A stretch of 64,000 bases of DNA from Streptococcus oriscaviae (lineage in GTDB: Bacteria; Bacillota; Bacilli; Lactobacillales; Streptococcaceae): contig NZ_CP073084.1 of NCBI RefSeq assembly GCF_018137985.1, positions 992,001-1,056,000 on the forward strand, given 5' to 3'. Below, piece after piece: positions 20,368 through 29,394 of the stretch. Below the pieces are notes generated by a model. The model was not told the DNA's origin and ran no database searches. It saw only the letters and a list, made by a program, of their open reading frames with translations. A program made the translations under genes and the position numbers. Within the stretch, counting starts at the first letter, position 1. Each line of letters opens with the position of its first letter.

Positions 20368-21159
20368 TTATTTTCCTGTAAACTGCGGACGACGACGTTC
20401 CGAATGAGCAATAACCCCTTCTTTAAAGTCTTCTTTGAAAGCAAGACTGCGTTGTAGCTCCAGTTCTAAGCTTTGATAGGCTTCCCAGTTTTCAAATTCG
20501 CTCTTCCAAATCATCTCCTTGATGGCACGATAGGAGTTGATGGAGCCACGCAAGAGTCGTTTGATAACTTGCTGGGTGGTTTTTTCCAATTTTTCTGGCT
20601 CAACAAGGTGGTAGACTAGGCCGTAGTCTAGGGCTTTTTCTGCTGAAAGTGCTTCGCCTGTCATGGCCAACTGGGTGGCACGGCTAACGCCAATAGAGCG
20701 GGTCAAGAGGAAGAGGCCTCCCGCATCCGGTGCTAGTCCAACCCCCACAAAGGCTTGGATAAATTTTGTTTTTTCAGAAGCGATGACAAAGTCTGCTGCA
20801 ACGGCCATATTGGCTGCTGCACCAGCTACTGCGCCGTCCGTTACCATGATGACTACTTTTGGCAGTCTTTTAAGTGCAAAGGAAATCTCGTTTACCAATT
20901 CGGCAATCCGCACCAAAGACTCAATATCATCTTCATCTACTGCTCGCTTCATCTCAACCAAGTCGCCCCCGACTGAAAAGACCGCTCCCTCCGCCTGAAT
21001 CTGAAGGATAACGACGCGTTCATCCTTGGCAACTTGCTCAATAGCATCTAGGATTTCTTCGCACATGGGAATGTTGAAACCATTGGACACATCTGGACGA
21101 TTGAAGGTCAAAATAGCCACTTGATCTTTAACTTCAAAACGAATGGTTGAGTAGGTCAT
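20368..21159 (-). CDS. fabM: trans-2-decenoyl-ACP isomerase (enoyl-CoA hydratase family)
   Basis: 263 residues of the crotonase superfamily ([35 protein letters not shown]). At the head of the streptococcal fab cluster this member is FabM, which isomerises trans-2- to cis-3-decenoyl-ACP and so makes unsaturated fatty acids, important for acid tolerance. The function rests on position plus family. A FabT-like box lies just upstream. Confidence 0.9.
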   Translation of the reverse strand: MTYSTIRFEVKDQVAILTFNRPDVSNGFNIPMCEEILDAIEQVAKDERVVILQIQAEGAVFSVGGDLVEMKRAVDEDDIESLVRIAELVNEISFALKRLPKVVIMVTDGAVAGAAANMAVAADFVIASEKTKFIQAFVGVGLAPDAGGLFLLTRSIGVSRATQLAMTGEALSAEKALDYGLVYHLVEPEKLEKTTQQVIKRLLRGSINSYRAIKEMIWKSEFENWEAYQSLELELQRSLAFKEDFKEGVIAHSERRRPQFTGK

Positions 21160-21181
21160 CAGGATTCTCCTTTATTTTAAA

Positions 21182-21198
21182 ACTTTGAACATCAAAAC
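21182..21198. promoter_or_regulatory. FabT-like box before fabM
   Basis: ACTTTGAACATCAAAAC resembles the FabT consensus with TTTGA-N3-TCAAA symmetry, 23 bases upstream of the fabM ATG. Confidence 0.6.
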
Positions 21199-21316
21199 AG
21201 TTCATCAAATTACTCCCATTTTATCATATTAAAAATTCCTGTCATCTTTTTTACCGCAAAAAAGTGTCACAGCCGAAAAAATCCGAACAATCATGACCTA
21301 TATTAGCTAAAATCTA

Positions 21317-21345
21317 CTGACAAACCCTAAGATTTTTGCTATAAT
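21317..21345 (+). promoter_or_regulatory. aspartokinase promoter
   Basis: CTGACA (21317-21322), 17 bases, TATAAT (21340-21345), 26 bases before the ATG. Confidence 0.7.
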
Positions 21346-21371
21346 TGTAAAAAACATATTAAGGAGACCGT

Positions 21372-22736
21372 ATGAAAGTAACCAAATTCGGGGGAAGCTC
21401 ACTGGCCTCTGCCACTCAGGTCGAAAAAGTATTCAACATTGTCCAGTCGGATCCTGAACGCCGCTTCGTGGTGGTTTCTGCCCCTGGCAAACGCAGCGCA
21501 GAAGATACCAAGGTCACAGATGCCCTGATTAAGTACTACAAAGAGTATATCAACGGTAAGGATGTATCTGACAGCCAAGACTGGATTATCAACCGCTACC
21601 AAGCTATGGTAGACGAATTGGGCTTCACCTCAAAATCCATTAACAAGATTGCTGAGAGCATTATCTCTCTAGCCAACCTTCCCATCGAAGACAACGACTT
21701 TCTCTACGATGCCTTTTTGGCAGCCGGCGAAGATAACAATGCCAAGCTGATCGCCGAATACTTCACCTATAAAGGTCTGCCTGCTCGCTATATCCACCCT
21801 AAAAAAGCTGGCATTATCGTCAGCTCAGAGCCTGGTAACGCTCGGATTCTTCCATCTAGTTATGATAAGATCGAAGAATTACGGAACTCCGATGAGGTCT
21901 TGGTTATCCCCGGCTTCTTTGGTGTGACAGTGGACAATCAGGTCTGCACCTTTTCTCGTGGCGGGTCAGATATTACTGGCTCTATCGTAGCAGCAGGCGT
22001 CAAAGCGGACCTCTATGAAAACTTTACCGATGTTGACGGGATTTTTGCAGCCCACCCTGGCATTATCAAAAATCCACATTCTATCAAGGAATTAACCTAC
22101 CGTGAGATGCGAGAATTGGCTTATGCAGGCTTCTCTGTCCTTCACGACGAGGCTCTACTGCCTGCCTACCGCGGCCGGATTCCTCTGGTTATCAAGAATA
22201 CCAACAATCCTTCTCATCCGGGCACTCGTATCGTTCACAAGCATACTGCTGAAACCCTTCCAGTGGTCGGTATCGCAGCAGATGATGGCTTTGTCAGCAT
22301 CAACATGTCCAAATATCTGATGAACCGTGAGGTTGGTTTTGGTCGCAAGGTTCTCCAAGTCCTCGAAGACCTCAACATCCGCTGGGAACACATGCCAACA
22401 GGTATCGACGACCTCTCCTTGGTAGTCCGCGAGCGAGAGCTAACTCCAATCAAGGAAGAGGAGATTCTTCGCCAGCTCAACCACAAACTGGAAGTTGATA
22501 AGGCTGAAATTGAACACGGTTTGTCCATCATCATGATTGTAGGTGAAAACATGAAGAGCCATGTTGGTGTGACTGCCACAGCGACAGCAGCCCTCTCCAA
22601 AGAGAATGTCAACCTGGCCATGATTTCCCAAGGTGCCAGCGAAGTTTCCGTCATGTTTGTTGTCAAAACAGAAGAAAAGAAACAGGCCCTCAAAGCCCTC
22701 TACCATGCTTTTTTTGAGGAGAAGACTGAAGCATAA
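21372..22736 (+). CDS. aspartate kinase
   Basis: 454 residues. KFGGSSLA at the N-terminus is the aspartokinase signature. The kinase domain includes FSRGGSDITGSIVAAG, and two C-terminal ACT domains (about 310-450, with LSIIMIVGENMKSHVGV and VNLAMISQGASEVSVMFVV) are expected to sense an end product. It phosphorylates aspartate for Lys/Thr/Met synthesis. It is a monofunctional single-gene unit with its own promoter (CTGACA/TATAAT) and an AAGGAG site. Which amino acid inhibits it cannot be read from sequence. Confidence 0.93.
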   Translation: MKVTKFGGSSLASATQVEKVFNIVQSDPERRFVVVSAPGKRSAEDTKVTDALIKYYKEYINGKDVSDSQDWIINRYQAMVDELGFTSKSINKIAESIISLANLPIEDNDFLYDAFLAAGEDNNAKLIAEYFTYKGLPARYIHPKKAGIIVSSEPGNARILPSSYDKIEELRNSDEVLVIPGFFGVTVDNQVCTFSRGGSDITGSIVAAGVKADLYENFTDVDGIFAAHPGIIKNPHSIKELTYREMRELAYAGFSVLHDEALLPAYRGRIPLVIKNTNNPSHPGTRIVHKHTAETLPVVGIAADDGFVSINMSKYLMNREVGFGRKVLQVLEDLNIRWEHMPTGIDDLSLVVRERELTPIKEEEILRQLNHKLEVDKAEIEHGLSIIMIVGENMKSHVGVTATATAALSKENVNLAMISQGASEVSVMFVVKTEEKKQALKALYHAFFEEKTEA

Positions 22737-22743
22737 AATTATC

Positions 22744-22775
22744 CCTCTCGTTCTACCGAGAGGGATTTTCTATAC
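22744..22775. terminator. bidirectional terminator between aspartokinase and lacD
   Basis: CCCTCTCG and CGAGAGGG form the stem with A and T runs on both sides. It serves two convergent genes. Confidence 0.8.
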
Positions 22776-22777
22776 TC

Positions 22778-23779
22778 CTAGACAACTTCTACTTTTTCTG
22801 TCCATGGGCGGGCTGTTTCAGCTAGAACTGCATTGAGTTCTTCCATGTTTTGACGGCCCTGGTCTGCCAACCAGGCCTTGGCTGCTGCTTCGCCTTGACT
22901 GGCGAAGATAGCTACCGCATCTTTCCAGGTGGCACGACCACAGAGGACTCCATTGAAGCTTGAACCTGCTTCTTTGGCGAACACAAGGGTTTCTTGGAAG
23001 AGTTTTGCGGAAACACCTGCACTCAGGTAGATAAATGGCAGGTGGGTGCTTTCCGTTTGCTCCTTGAAGAAGGCTTTGGCTTCTTGGGCTGTGTAAACTG
23101 GCTCCTCGGTTGTGTAGCCTTCTACAAAGTTCATGTTGACTGGCACTTCAACCTTGAGGACATCTGCATTGTAGCGTGGTTTGCTAAATTCACGCATGGC
23201 ACCATTGACCTTGTGCGGTTTGAGGGCTGCATATTCACGAGAAGTGACGTCCATATCGCTGGCATCATAGGTCAAGATTTCTACGAAATAAGGAATGTCT
23301 TCTGCCACACACTCACTGCCGATGCGCTCAACCCAGGCGTGCTTGATGTCATTGATTTCAGGTTTGTCATCCACATCGTAGTAGAGTAGGATTTTGACTG
23401 CATCTGCACCCAATTCCTTGATCCGTTTGGCAGACCAGTTTGGCAGAAGGTCTGGCAGGCGACCTGGTGTAGAAGCATCGTAGCCTGTTTTTTCATAGGC
23501 TGCGATAAAACCACAATCCGCATGGCGGAGTTCTGAGGCAGGCACACCGTATTCAGCATCCAAAAGGATAGAGCTGGCGTAAGGGGTCAAGTCACTGGAA
23601 ATGACTTTTTTGAAATCAATGAGAATCTCATCACCAAATTCGCCACCGCCTGCTGCCGCTGCCAAGAGTCGCTTGAGAGCGCCGCGTTGGTCGATTGCCA
23701 GAGCAGCAATGACCTGCTCGCCATTTGATAGGCGGGATAGGTGGTCAAATTTTGCCTGAGAGAGTTGTAGTTTTGTCAT
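22778..23779 (-). CDS. tagatose-1,6-bisphosphate aldolase (LacD-type)
   Basis: 333 residues of the DeoC/LacD class I aldolase family: ALAIDQRGALKR at the start of the barrel, DLTPYASSILLDAEYG, and LKVEVPVNMNFVEG with the likely Schiff-base lysine. LacD cleaves tagatose-1,6-bisphosphate. No other lac (tagatose pathway) genes are nearby; instead it is cotranscribed with nagA 20 bases upstream, suggesting use in amino-sugar catabolism or a broad aldolase role. The family call is firm, the physiological substrate less so. Confidence 0.85.
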   Translation of the reverse strand: MTKLQLSQAKFDHLSRLSNGEQVIAALAIDQRGALKRLLAAAAGGGEFGDEILIDFKKVISSDLTPYASSILLDAEYGVPASELRHADCGFIAAYEKTGYDASTPGRLPDLLPNWSAKRIKELGADAVKILLYYDVDDKPEINDIKHAWVERIGSECVAEDIPYFVEILTYDASDMDVTSREYAALKPHKVNGAMREFSKPRYNADVLKVEVPVNMNFVEGYTTEEPVYTAQEAKAFFKEQTESTHLPFIYLSAGVSAKLFQETLVFAKEAGSSFNGVLCGRATWKDAVAIFASQGEAAAKAWLADQGRQNMEELNAVLAETARPWTEKVEVV

Positions 23780-23799
23780 TTTCTTCCTCCTAAGGAATA

Positions 23800-24945
23800 T
23801 TATCCGAAACGTTTGATGCCATCGAGATAGGTCGCTTGCAGGCGTCCTTTGTCATCTACGACGATAAAATCTGCTGCTCGGCCTTCTGCGATTTGACCAC
23901 AGATATGGTCAATATGAACCGAACGGGCAGGAGCTAGCGATGCCATACGAATGGTATCAGGCAGACTAGCCAGACCCCAGTCTACGATATGTTCAACAGC
24001 CTGAATCAATTCTAAGATAGAACCTGCTAGACTGCCATTGTGCTTGAGGCGGGCTGTGCCGTCTTTCACGATAACCTCAAATTCCCCAAGACGTGAATCT
24101 CCTTCACCTTGGCCTCCGGCACGCATGCAATCCGTGATCAATACGGTACCCTCAACTCCACGAGCCTTGACGACAATATCGGCAGCCGCTGGATGAACAT
24201 GATGACCATCGCAGATAATCTCTGCAAAGACATCCTTGAGATTGAGAGCTGCTCCGACCATGCCTGGTTCCCGATGATGAAGGCCGCTCATACCATTGTA
24301 GACATGGACAAATATGGATGCCCCTGCTTCAACGGCTGCTTCTGCCTGGGCATAGGTTGCATCGCTATGCGCTAGGGCTGTGCAAATGTTTTTACTGTTG
24401 GCAAAGGAGATGAACTCCTTCACGCCAGCACGCTCTGGAGCGATGGCAATCTTGTTGACCAAGCCCTTGGAAAGTTGGTGCCACTTGTCCAGTTTTTCAA
24501 TGGAAGGGTCGCTCATATACTTGGGATTTTGTGCTCCCTTGTATTTTTCTGTGAAGAAGGGGCCTTCTAAGAATATCCCCTGAATCTTAGCTCCTGTTTC
24601 TTGGCCGGCATGCTGGCCGATAGTCTGGCAAACAGCGTCCAAATTTTCCGTAGAATCGGTCAGGGTTGTCGGCAACCAAGAGGTTACACCGCAAGCGAGC
24701 AGGCCTTCTGAAATCACCTTAATCCCTTCAAAGTCATTGTCCATAACATCGTGCGAAGCGTAGCCGTGGATGTGGGTATCTACCAGTCCAGGCCCGATGT
24801 GGTAGGCTGAGTAATCGAGGATGTCGCCCGCAGGCTTTTCCTCCAAAATCTGTCCAAAAGTTCCGTCTTCTCGTAGTTCTAAATAGGCATTTTCTACTTC
24901 TCTATCGGATAGAATAATGGACTTCGCATGTAGATAGCGTGTCAT
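23800..24945 (-). CDS. nagA: N-acetylglucosamine-6-phosphate deacetylase
   Basis: 381-residue amidohydrolase: metal-site motif GLVDTHIHGYASHDVMD, then EGPFFTEKYKGAQNP, ALAHSDATYAQAEAA, the conserved GMSGLHHREPGMVGAAL and CDGHHVHP. It removes acetyl from GlcNAc-6-P before NagB. Its promoter carries a TGGTTATAACCA palindrome, a plausible site for a GntR-type NagR repressor. Followed by lacD in one unit. Confidence 0.94.
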   Translation of the reverse strand: MTRYLHAKSIILSDREVENAYLELREDGTFGQILEEKPAGDILDYSAYHIGPGLVDTHIHGYASHDVMDNDFEGIKVISEGLLACGVTSWLPTTLTDSTENLDAVCQTIGQHAGQETGAKIQGIFLEGPFFTEKYKGAQNPKYMSDPSIEKLDKWHQLSKGLVNKIAIAPERAGVKEFISFANSKNICTALAHSDATYAQAEAAVEAGASIFVHVYNGMSGLHHREPGMVGAALNLKDVFAEIICDGHHVHPAAADIVVKARGVEGTVLITDCMRAGGQGEGDSRLGEFEVIVKDGTARLKHNGSLAGSILELIQAVEHIVDWGLASLPDTIRMASLAPARSVHIDHICGQIAEGRAADFIVVDDKGRLQATYLDGIKRFG

Positions 24946-24987
24946 AAGCTCTCCTTTCTTTGGACTTTAATATACTAATATTTTTAC

Positions 24988-25039
24988 TGGTTATAACCAT
25001 TGCTTCCTCTATTGTAAATCTCTTTACAGAGATTGTCAA
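24988..25039 (-). promoter_or_regulatory. nagA promoter with operator palindrome
   Basis: -35 TTGACA (25034-25039), 17-base spacer, -10 TACAAT (25011-25016) on the minus strand. TGGTTATAACCA (24988-24999) is a perfect 12-base palindrome 11 bases beyond the -10. Another symmetric element, AATCTC-TTTACA-GAGATT (25017-25034), fills the spacer. NagR control is inferred. Confidence 0.7.
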
Positions 25040-25061
25040 GTTTTTTTCTAACAAAACGGAA

Positions 25062-25104
25062 AAAAGCCACTCTCCTGAACCTTGTTCAGCAAAGTAGCTC
25101 TGCT
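25062..25104 (-). terminator. terminator behind alr
   Basis: On the minus strand AGCTACT...CTGAACAAGGTTCAG...AGTGGCT then TTTTTT: a long hairpin directly after the alr stop. Confidence 0.75.
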
Positions 25105-26208
25105 TTATTCATGATAGCGGGGAATGCGGTCAGACAATAAACAGACCACTTCGTAATTGATGGTGCCAAGATAGTCCGCCCAATCCTGAACGGTTCGCTC
25201 CATCCCCTGGTCTTGCCCGATTAGAGTAACTGGGGTGCCAAGAGGGTAGGCCTTGGGCAGGCGAATGGTGATCTGATCCATGGAAACACGGCCAACGATG
25301 GGGCAGGCCTGACCATCCACTAGGACAGAGAAGCCCTGCATGGCACGAACAAGACCATCTGCATACCCAATTGGAAGGGTGCCGATGTACTCTTCTGATG
25401 GACTGGTATAGGTCGCTCCGTAGCCAATATTGGCTCCCTTGGGCAATTGTTTAATGTGTACCAATTCAGAGGTCAGGCTCAAGACGGGTTTTAGCGGATA
25501 GGGGAGTTCCAACTCTCTACCGCTCGGATTGAGCCCGTAGAGAACATTGCCCAGCCGTACCATATTGAAAACCGTATCTGCATGCCAGACGCTGGTGGCA
25601 GAATTGCTGGCATGAATCAAGCGAGGCATCTCTGGCAAGTCCACCAAGATGTCCTTGAAAAGAGCTAATTGCTGGTCAAAATAGGTCTGGTCAGCCTGAT
25701 CGGCAGTCGCAAAGTGGGTAAAAATTCCTTCAAACTTCGCTTCTTGCTGGTCAAGTAGGTCAACAAGTTGGTTGACTGTCTGGCTGTCACGCACACCAAT
25801 CCGGCCCATTCCCGTATCCACCTTGATATGAAAGGCAACATCCGCCAGGTCTAATGCGGCTGCCACTGCCTGTTCCAGCCATTCTAAACTAGCTACTGTC
25901 AGACTGATACTGGCTTGTTTGGCTAAGGAAATACCGTCAATCGGCACAACCCCCAAGACCAAAATGGGATGTTCGATGCCGGCCTGTCGTAGCTCCAAGG
26001 CCTCATCCAGATTGGAAACACAAAATCCTGCAACCTGATCTGCCAATTGTTTAGCGATTGGTATAACACCGTGCCCATAAGCGTTAGCCTTTACCACCGC
26101 GTAGACCTGAGTCCGGATAGGCAGGGGCTTCGTCACTTGCTGTAAATTGTAAGAAAGGGCTTCAAGGTCTATACTAATCTGGGTCGGTCTATGCCTACTT
26201 GCTTTCAT
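25105..26208 (-). CDS. alr: alanine racemase
   Basis: 367 residues from the ATG at 26208, chosen because GGAGG lies 6 bases upstream; the longer frame to 26241 has no site. The PLP-binding Lys40 is in [12 protein letters not shown] and the second catalytic Tyr in [11 protein letters not shown]. It makes D-alanine for peptidoglycan and teichoic acids. Its start overlaps the acpS end by 14 bases; the secA-acpS-alr order is common in streptococci. Confidence 0.94.
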   Translation of the reverse strand: MKASRHRPTQISIDLEALSYNLQQVTKPLPIRTQVYAVVKANAYGHGVIPIAKQLADQVAGFCVSNLDEALELRQAGIEHPILVLGVVPIDGISLAKQASISLTVASLEWLEQAVAAALDLADVAFHIKVDTGMGRIGVRDSQTVNQLVDLLDQQEAKFEGIFTHFATADQADQTYFDQQLALFKDILVDLPEMPRLIHASNSATSVWHADTVFNMVRLGNVLYGLNPSGRELELPYPLKPVLSLTSELVHIKQLPKGANIGYGATYTSPSEEYIGTLPIGYADGLVRAMQGFSVLVDGQACPIVGRVSMDQITIRLPKAYPLGTPVTLIGQDQGMERTVQDWADYLGTINYEVVCLLSDRIPRYHE

Positions 26209-26560
26209 CTGCTTCCTCCAAAATGACACTGGCTTGAACAAAATTTCCTGAGTGGCTAATACTGAGCCAAACCTTGGCTGCTACCTGAGATTGGCTCAGG
26301 CGGGGTACCCCTTTGGCATCATTTAGTACTTCCATATCTTGGAATCGAAGCTTGCCAATACCTGTTCCCAAGGCTTTTGCGAAAGCCTCCTTAGCTGACC
26401 AACGTCCTGCTAAATATTCCAACTGGCGCTTGCCCTTGAGTTTGTCGAAGTGTTCTTTTTCCCTAGAAGTCAGCACCTTGTCCACAAACCGAGGATGTTT
26501 TTGGAGCGCTTCTTGAATTGCAGTTAGTTCCTGCAGGTCGATACCATGTCCTATTATCAT
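26195..26560 (-). CDS. acpS: holo-[acyl-carrier-protein] synthase
   Basis: 121 residues. GHGIDLQE (Mg-binding Asp8) and [17 protein letters not shown] are the phosphopantetheinyl transferase motifs. It attaches phosphopantetheine to Ser35 of AcpP, encoded 8 kb away. The ATG has GGAAGAG upstream, right behind the secA terminator's T run. Confidence 0.94.
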   Translation of the reverse strand: MIIGHGIDLQELTAIQEALQKHPRFVDKVLTSREKEHFDKLKGKRQLEYLAGRWSAKEAFAKALGTGIGKLRFQDMEVLNDAKGVPRLSQSQVAAKVWLSISHSGNFVQASVILEEADESK

Positions 26561-26566
26561 ATCTCT

Positions 26567-26603
26567 TCCAAAAAAGGTCAGGAAATACTTCCTAGACCTG
26601 TTT
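26567..26603 (-). terminator. terminator between secA and acpS
   Basis: On the minus strand AGGTCTAGGAA-GTA-TTTCCTGACCT then TTTTTT. The T run ends just before the acpS ribosome site, so acpS must use read-through or a promoter inside secA. Confidence 0.75.
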
Positions 26604-26611
26604 CTATTTGT

Positions 26612-29137
26612 TTATTTGCGGCCGTGACAGTTCTTGAATTTCTTTCCTGACTGACATGGGCATGGGGCATTGCGCTCAACACCTTCAAAGGATACATTTT
26701 TACCTGCTTGATTTCCTTTTGCTGGAATGATGTTTTTAGCAGCTGTTGTGTGAGCTTCTTGGCTTGCGCGCTCCCGTTCGATATTGTCATGAATCTGAGC
26801 TTTCATCATCAGACGGGTCACGTCAAACTCAATAGCTCCAATCATATCGTTGAACATGTTGAAGGCTTCCGACTGATACTCCACAACTGGGTTGTTTTGA
26901 GCATAGCCTCGAAGGCTGACTGCGTTACGCAGCTGGTCCATGGCATCAATGTGATCGGTCCATTTGTTGTCTACTACTCGGAGAATCAAGACTTTTTGGA
27001 ACTCTCTGATGCGTTCTTCATCACGCAGTTTTCCAACTTGAGAGTCGTAAACCTGCAGAGCTCGGTTGTAGAGTTCTTCTTCAATTTCGTTGTAATTGAG
27101 ACTCTCCAAGTCTGCTAGACTTAGGCTGTCTTCTGCAACGAGGTTCATGTGAGCGAATTTCAGAATGGCATCCAAGGCTTCTTCACGCGAGCCCACTTTA
27201 TGTGAGGCGATTTGACGTTCAATCGTCCGCTTGATCATAGCTTTGATTTCTGGTGCCAGGTCGCGGTCAGCAGTGATGACGTCTTGACGTTGGCTGTAAA
27301 TAATCTCACGCTGTTCGCGCATCACATCGTCATACTGAAGGACTTGCTTACGAGAATCGTAGTTGTTTCCTTCCACGCGTTTTTGGGCACTTTCTACTTG
27401 ACGAGTCAAGACACGAGATTTGATTACGGAGTCTTCTTCGCTCAAGTTCATGTGCTCCATAAAGGCTTTGATGCGCTCAGAACCAAATCGCTTCATCAAT
27501 TCATCTTCAAGTGAGAGATAGAATTGCGATTCTCCTGGATCTCCTTGACGTCCTGAACGTCCGCGAAGCTGGTTATCAATACGACGGCTTTCGTGACGCT
27601 CTGTACCGATGACACAGAGTCCGCCCAATTCACGCACACCTGGGCCCAACTTGATGTCTGTACCACGTCCGGCCATGTTGGTCGCAATGGTCACGGCACC
27701 TCGTTGGCCGGCATTCATAATGATTTGCGCTTCACGATAGTGGTTCTTCGCGTTCAACACTTCGTGAGGAACTCCTGCTGCCACCAAACGCTTCGAAAGA
27801 TAGTCAGAAGTTTCAACGGCTACTGTACCAACGAGGACAGGCTGGCCTTTTTCATAACGAGCCTTCACATCTGCTACGACTGCATTGAATTTGTATTCCA
27901 AACTTGGATAAAGCAAGTCTTCGTGGTCAACGCGGGCAATTGGACGGTTGGTAGGAATCTGAACAACGCGGATGTTGTAAATTTCACGGAATTCTTCTTC
28001 TTCGGTCTTACAAGTACCGGTCATCCCTGCCAATTTCTTATACATACGGAAAAGGTTTTGGTAGGTGATAGAGGCACTGGTCTTCGATTCATTTTGAACA
28101 GGTACGCCTTCTTTTGCTTCAATGGCTTGGTGCAAACCATCTGAATAGCGACGGCCTTCCATTGTACGACCTGTGAATGGATCGATAATCATGACTTCTT
28201 GGTTTTCATTGACCAAGTAGTCCACATCGTAGGTCATGATGTAGTTAGCACGAAGGGCGTTGTCGATAAAGTGGGTCAATGCTACGTTTTCAATGTCGTA
28301 CAGATTTTCCAAACGGAAGAAACTTTCCGCCTTGTCAATCCCTGAGTCTGACAGACCAATCGTTTTGGACGGAACATCGATGATGTAGTCATCCTGATTC
28401 AGTGACTTAACCAAGTTGTCTGCCAAGAAGTAGAGCTGGTTGGTTTCTGAACTTTGTGGGCCTGAAACAATCAACGGTGTTCGTGCTTCGTCAATCAATA
28501 CAGAGTCTACCTCATCGACCAAGGCAAAGTTGAGCGGGCGCTGTACCATGTCTTCAGCCCGAACAACCATGTTGTCACGAAGGTAGTCAAAACCAATCTC
28601 CGAGTTGGTAGAGTAAGTAATGTCGCAGTTGTAAGCCTCGCGTTTCTCAAAAGAAGATTTAGCCGCCAAGTTAATACCGACAGACAAGCCCAACCAGGAG
28701 TAGAGTTGCCCCATTTCTTCACCGTCACGAGTAGCTAGGTATTCGTTAACTGTTACAACGTGAACCCCTTCGCCAGCTAGTGCATTGAGGTAAACTGGCA
28801 TGGTCGCAGTCAGGGTTTTTCCTTCTCCCGTACGCATTTCAGGAATATCCCCGTTATGCAGGACAATACCTCCCATGATTTGGACAGGGTAAGGGTAGAG
28901 GCCGAGAACACGTTTTGATGCTTCCCGCACCACCGCATAAGCTTCGTAAAGGAGGCTGTCTAGGCTTTCGCCTGCTTGATAGCGCTGTTTAAATTCATCT
29001 GTTTTGGCCTGCAATTCCGCATCAGACAGGGCTGCCATCTCATCTGCATAGGCAATAACCTTATCTGCCATTTTTTCTAATTTTTTCAATTCTCCCTTGT
29101 CATTTTCAACGAGAGAACGAAGTATATTTGTTACCAT
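26612..29137 (-). CDS. secA: preprotein translocase ATPase SecA
   Basis: About 841 residues. The Walker A region [33 protein letters not shown], the helicase motif [17 protein letters not shown] and the C-terminal zinc motif [14 protein letters not shown] are all present. It drives Sec export at the membrane. The start is uncertain: the frame opens with TTG at 29167, too near the promoter. An ATG at 29137 with AGGA 8 bases upstream is preferred, and an ATG at 29146 is possible. Confidence 0.95.
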   Translation of the reverse strand: MVTNILRSLVENDKGELKKLEKMADKVIAYADEMAALSDAELQAKTDEFKQRYQAGESLDSLLYEAYAVVREASKRVLGLYPYPVQIMGGIVLHNGDIPEMRTGEGKTLTATMPVYLNALAGEGVHVVTVNEYLATRDGEEMGQLYSWLGLSVGINLAAKSSFEKREAYNCDITYSTNSEIGFDYLRDNMVVRAEDMVQRPLNFALVDEVDSVLIDEARTPLIVSGPQSSETNQLYFLADNLVKSLNQDDYIIDVPSKTIGLSDSGIDKAESFFRLENLYDIENVALTHFIDNALRANYIMTYDVDYLVNENQEVMIIDPFTGRTMEGRRYSDGLHQAIEAKEGVPVQNESKTSASITYQNLFRMYKKLAGMTGTCKTEEEEFREIYNIRVVQIPTNRPIARVDHEDLLYPSLEYKFNAVVADVKARYEKGQPVLVGTVAVETSDYLSKRLVAAGVPHEVLNAKNHYREAQIIMNAGQRGAVTIATNMAGRGTDIKLGPGVRELGGLCVIGTERHESRRIDNQLRGRSGRQGDPGESQFYLSLEDELMKRFGSERIKAFMEHMNLSEEDSVIKSRVLTRQVESAQKRVEGNNYDSRKQVLQYDDVMREQREIIYSQRQDVITADRDLAPEIKAMIKRTIERQIASHKVGSREEALDAILKFAHMNLVAEDSLSLADLESLNYNEIEEELYNRALQVYDSQVGKLRDEERIREFQKVLILRVVDNKWTDHIDAMDQLRNAVSLRGYAQNNPVVEYQSEAFNMFNDMIGAIEFDVTRLMMKAQIHDNIERERASQEAHTTAAKNIIPAKGNQAGKNVSFEGVERNAPCPCQSGKKFKNCHGRK

Positions 29138-29173
29138 ATCAGTCATCCTATAATTATTTTCGTTCAATGATAT

Positions 29174-29182
29174 ATTGTATCA
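29174..29182 (-). promoter_or_regulatory. extended -10 promoter of secA
   Basis: TGATACAAT on the minus strand, an extended -10 without a clear -35, 37 bases before the chosen secA start. Confidence 0.5.
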
Positions 29183-29340
29183 TAATTATAGCTTCATTTC
29201 AAGATACACCCCTTCTCTTCTGCTATCTCTTGCTGATTTTTCCCAATTTCATTCTTTCAAGGGTTGCTTGCTTTTCATTGACCGGAGAATAAGGCGAACA
29301 AACCGTCTCTATACTTCTTTCTCAGTCAAAAAATAGACAA

Positions 29341-29376
29341 AAAACAGACCTGGGGCGGACTTCCCCAGATCTGTTT
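29341..29376 (-). terminator. terminator behind the serine protease gene
   Basis: On the minus strand AAACAGATCTGGGGAAGT and CCGCCCCAGGTCTGTTT pair, then TTTTTTG. A strong hairpin about 20 bases past the stop. Confidence 0.85.
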
Positions 29377-29394
29377 GATAATGTCTAGTCTTTC

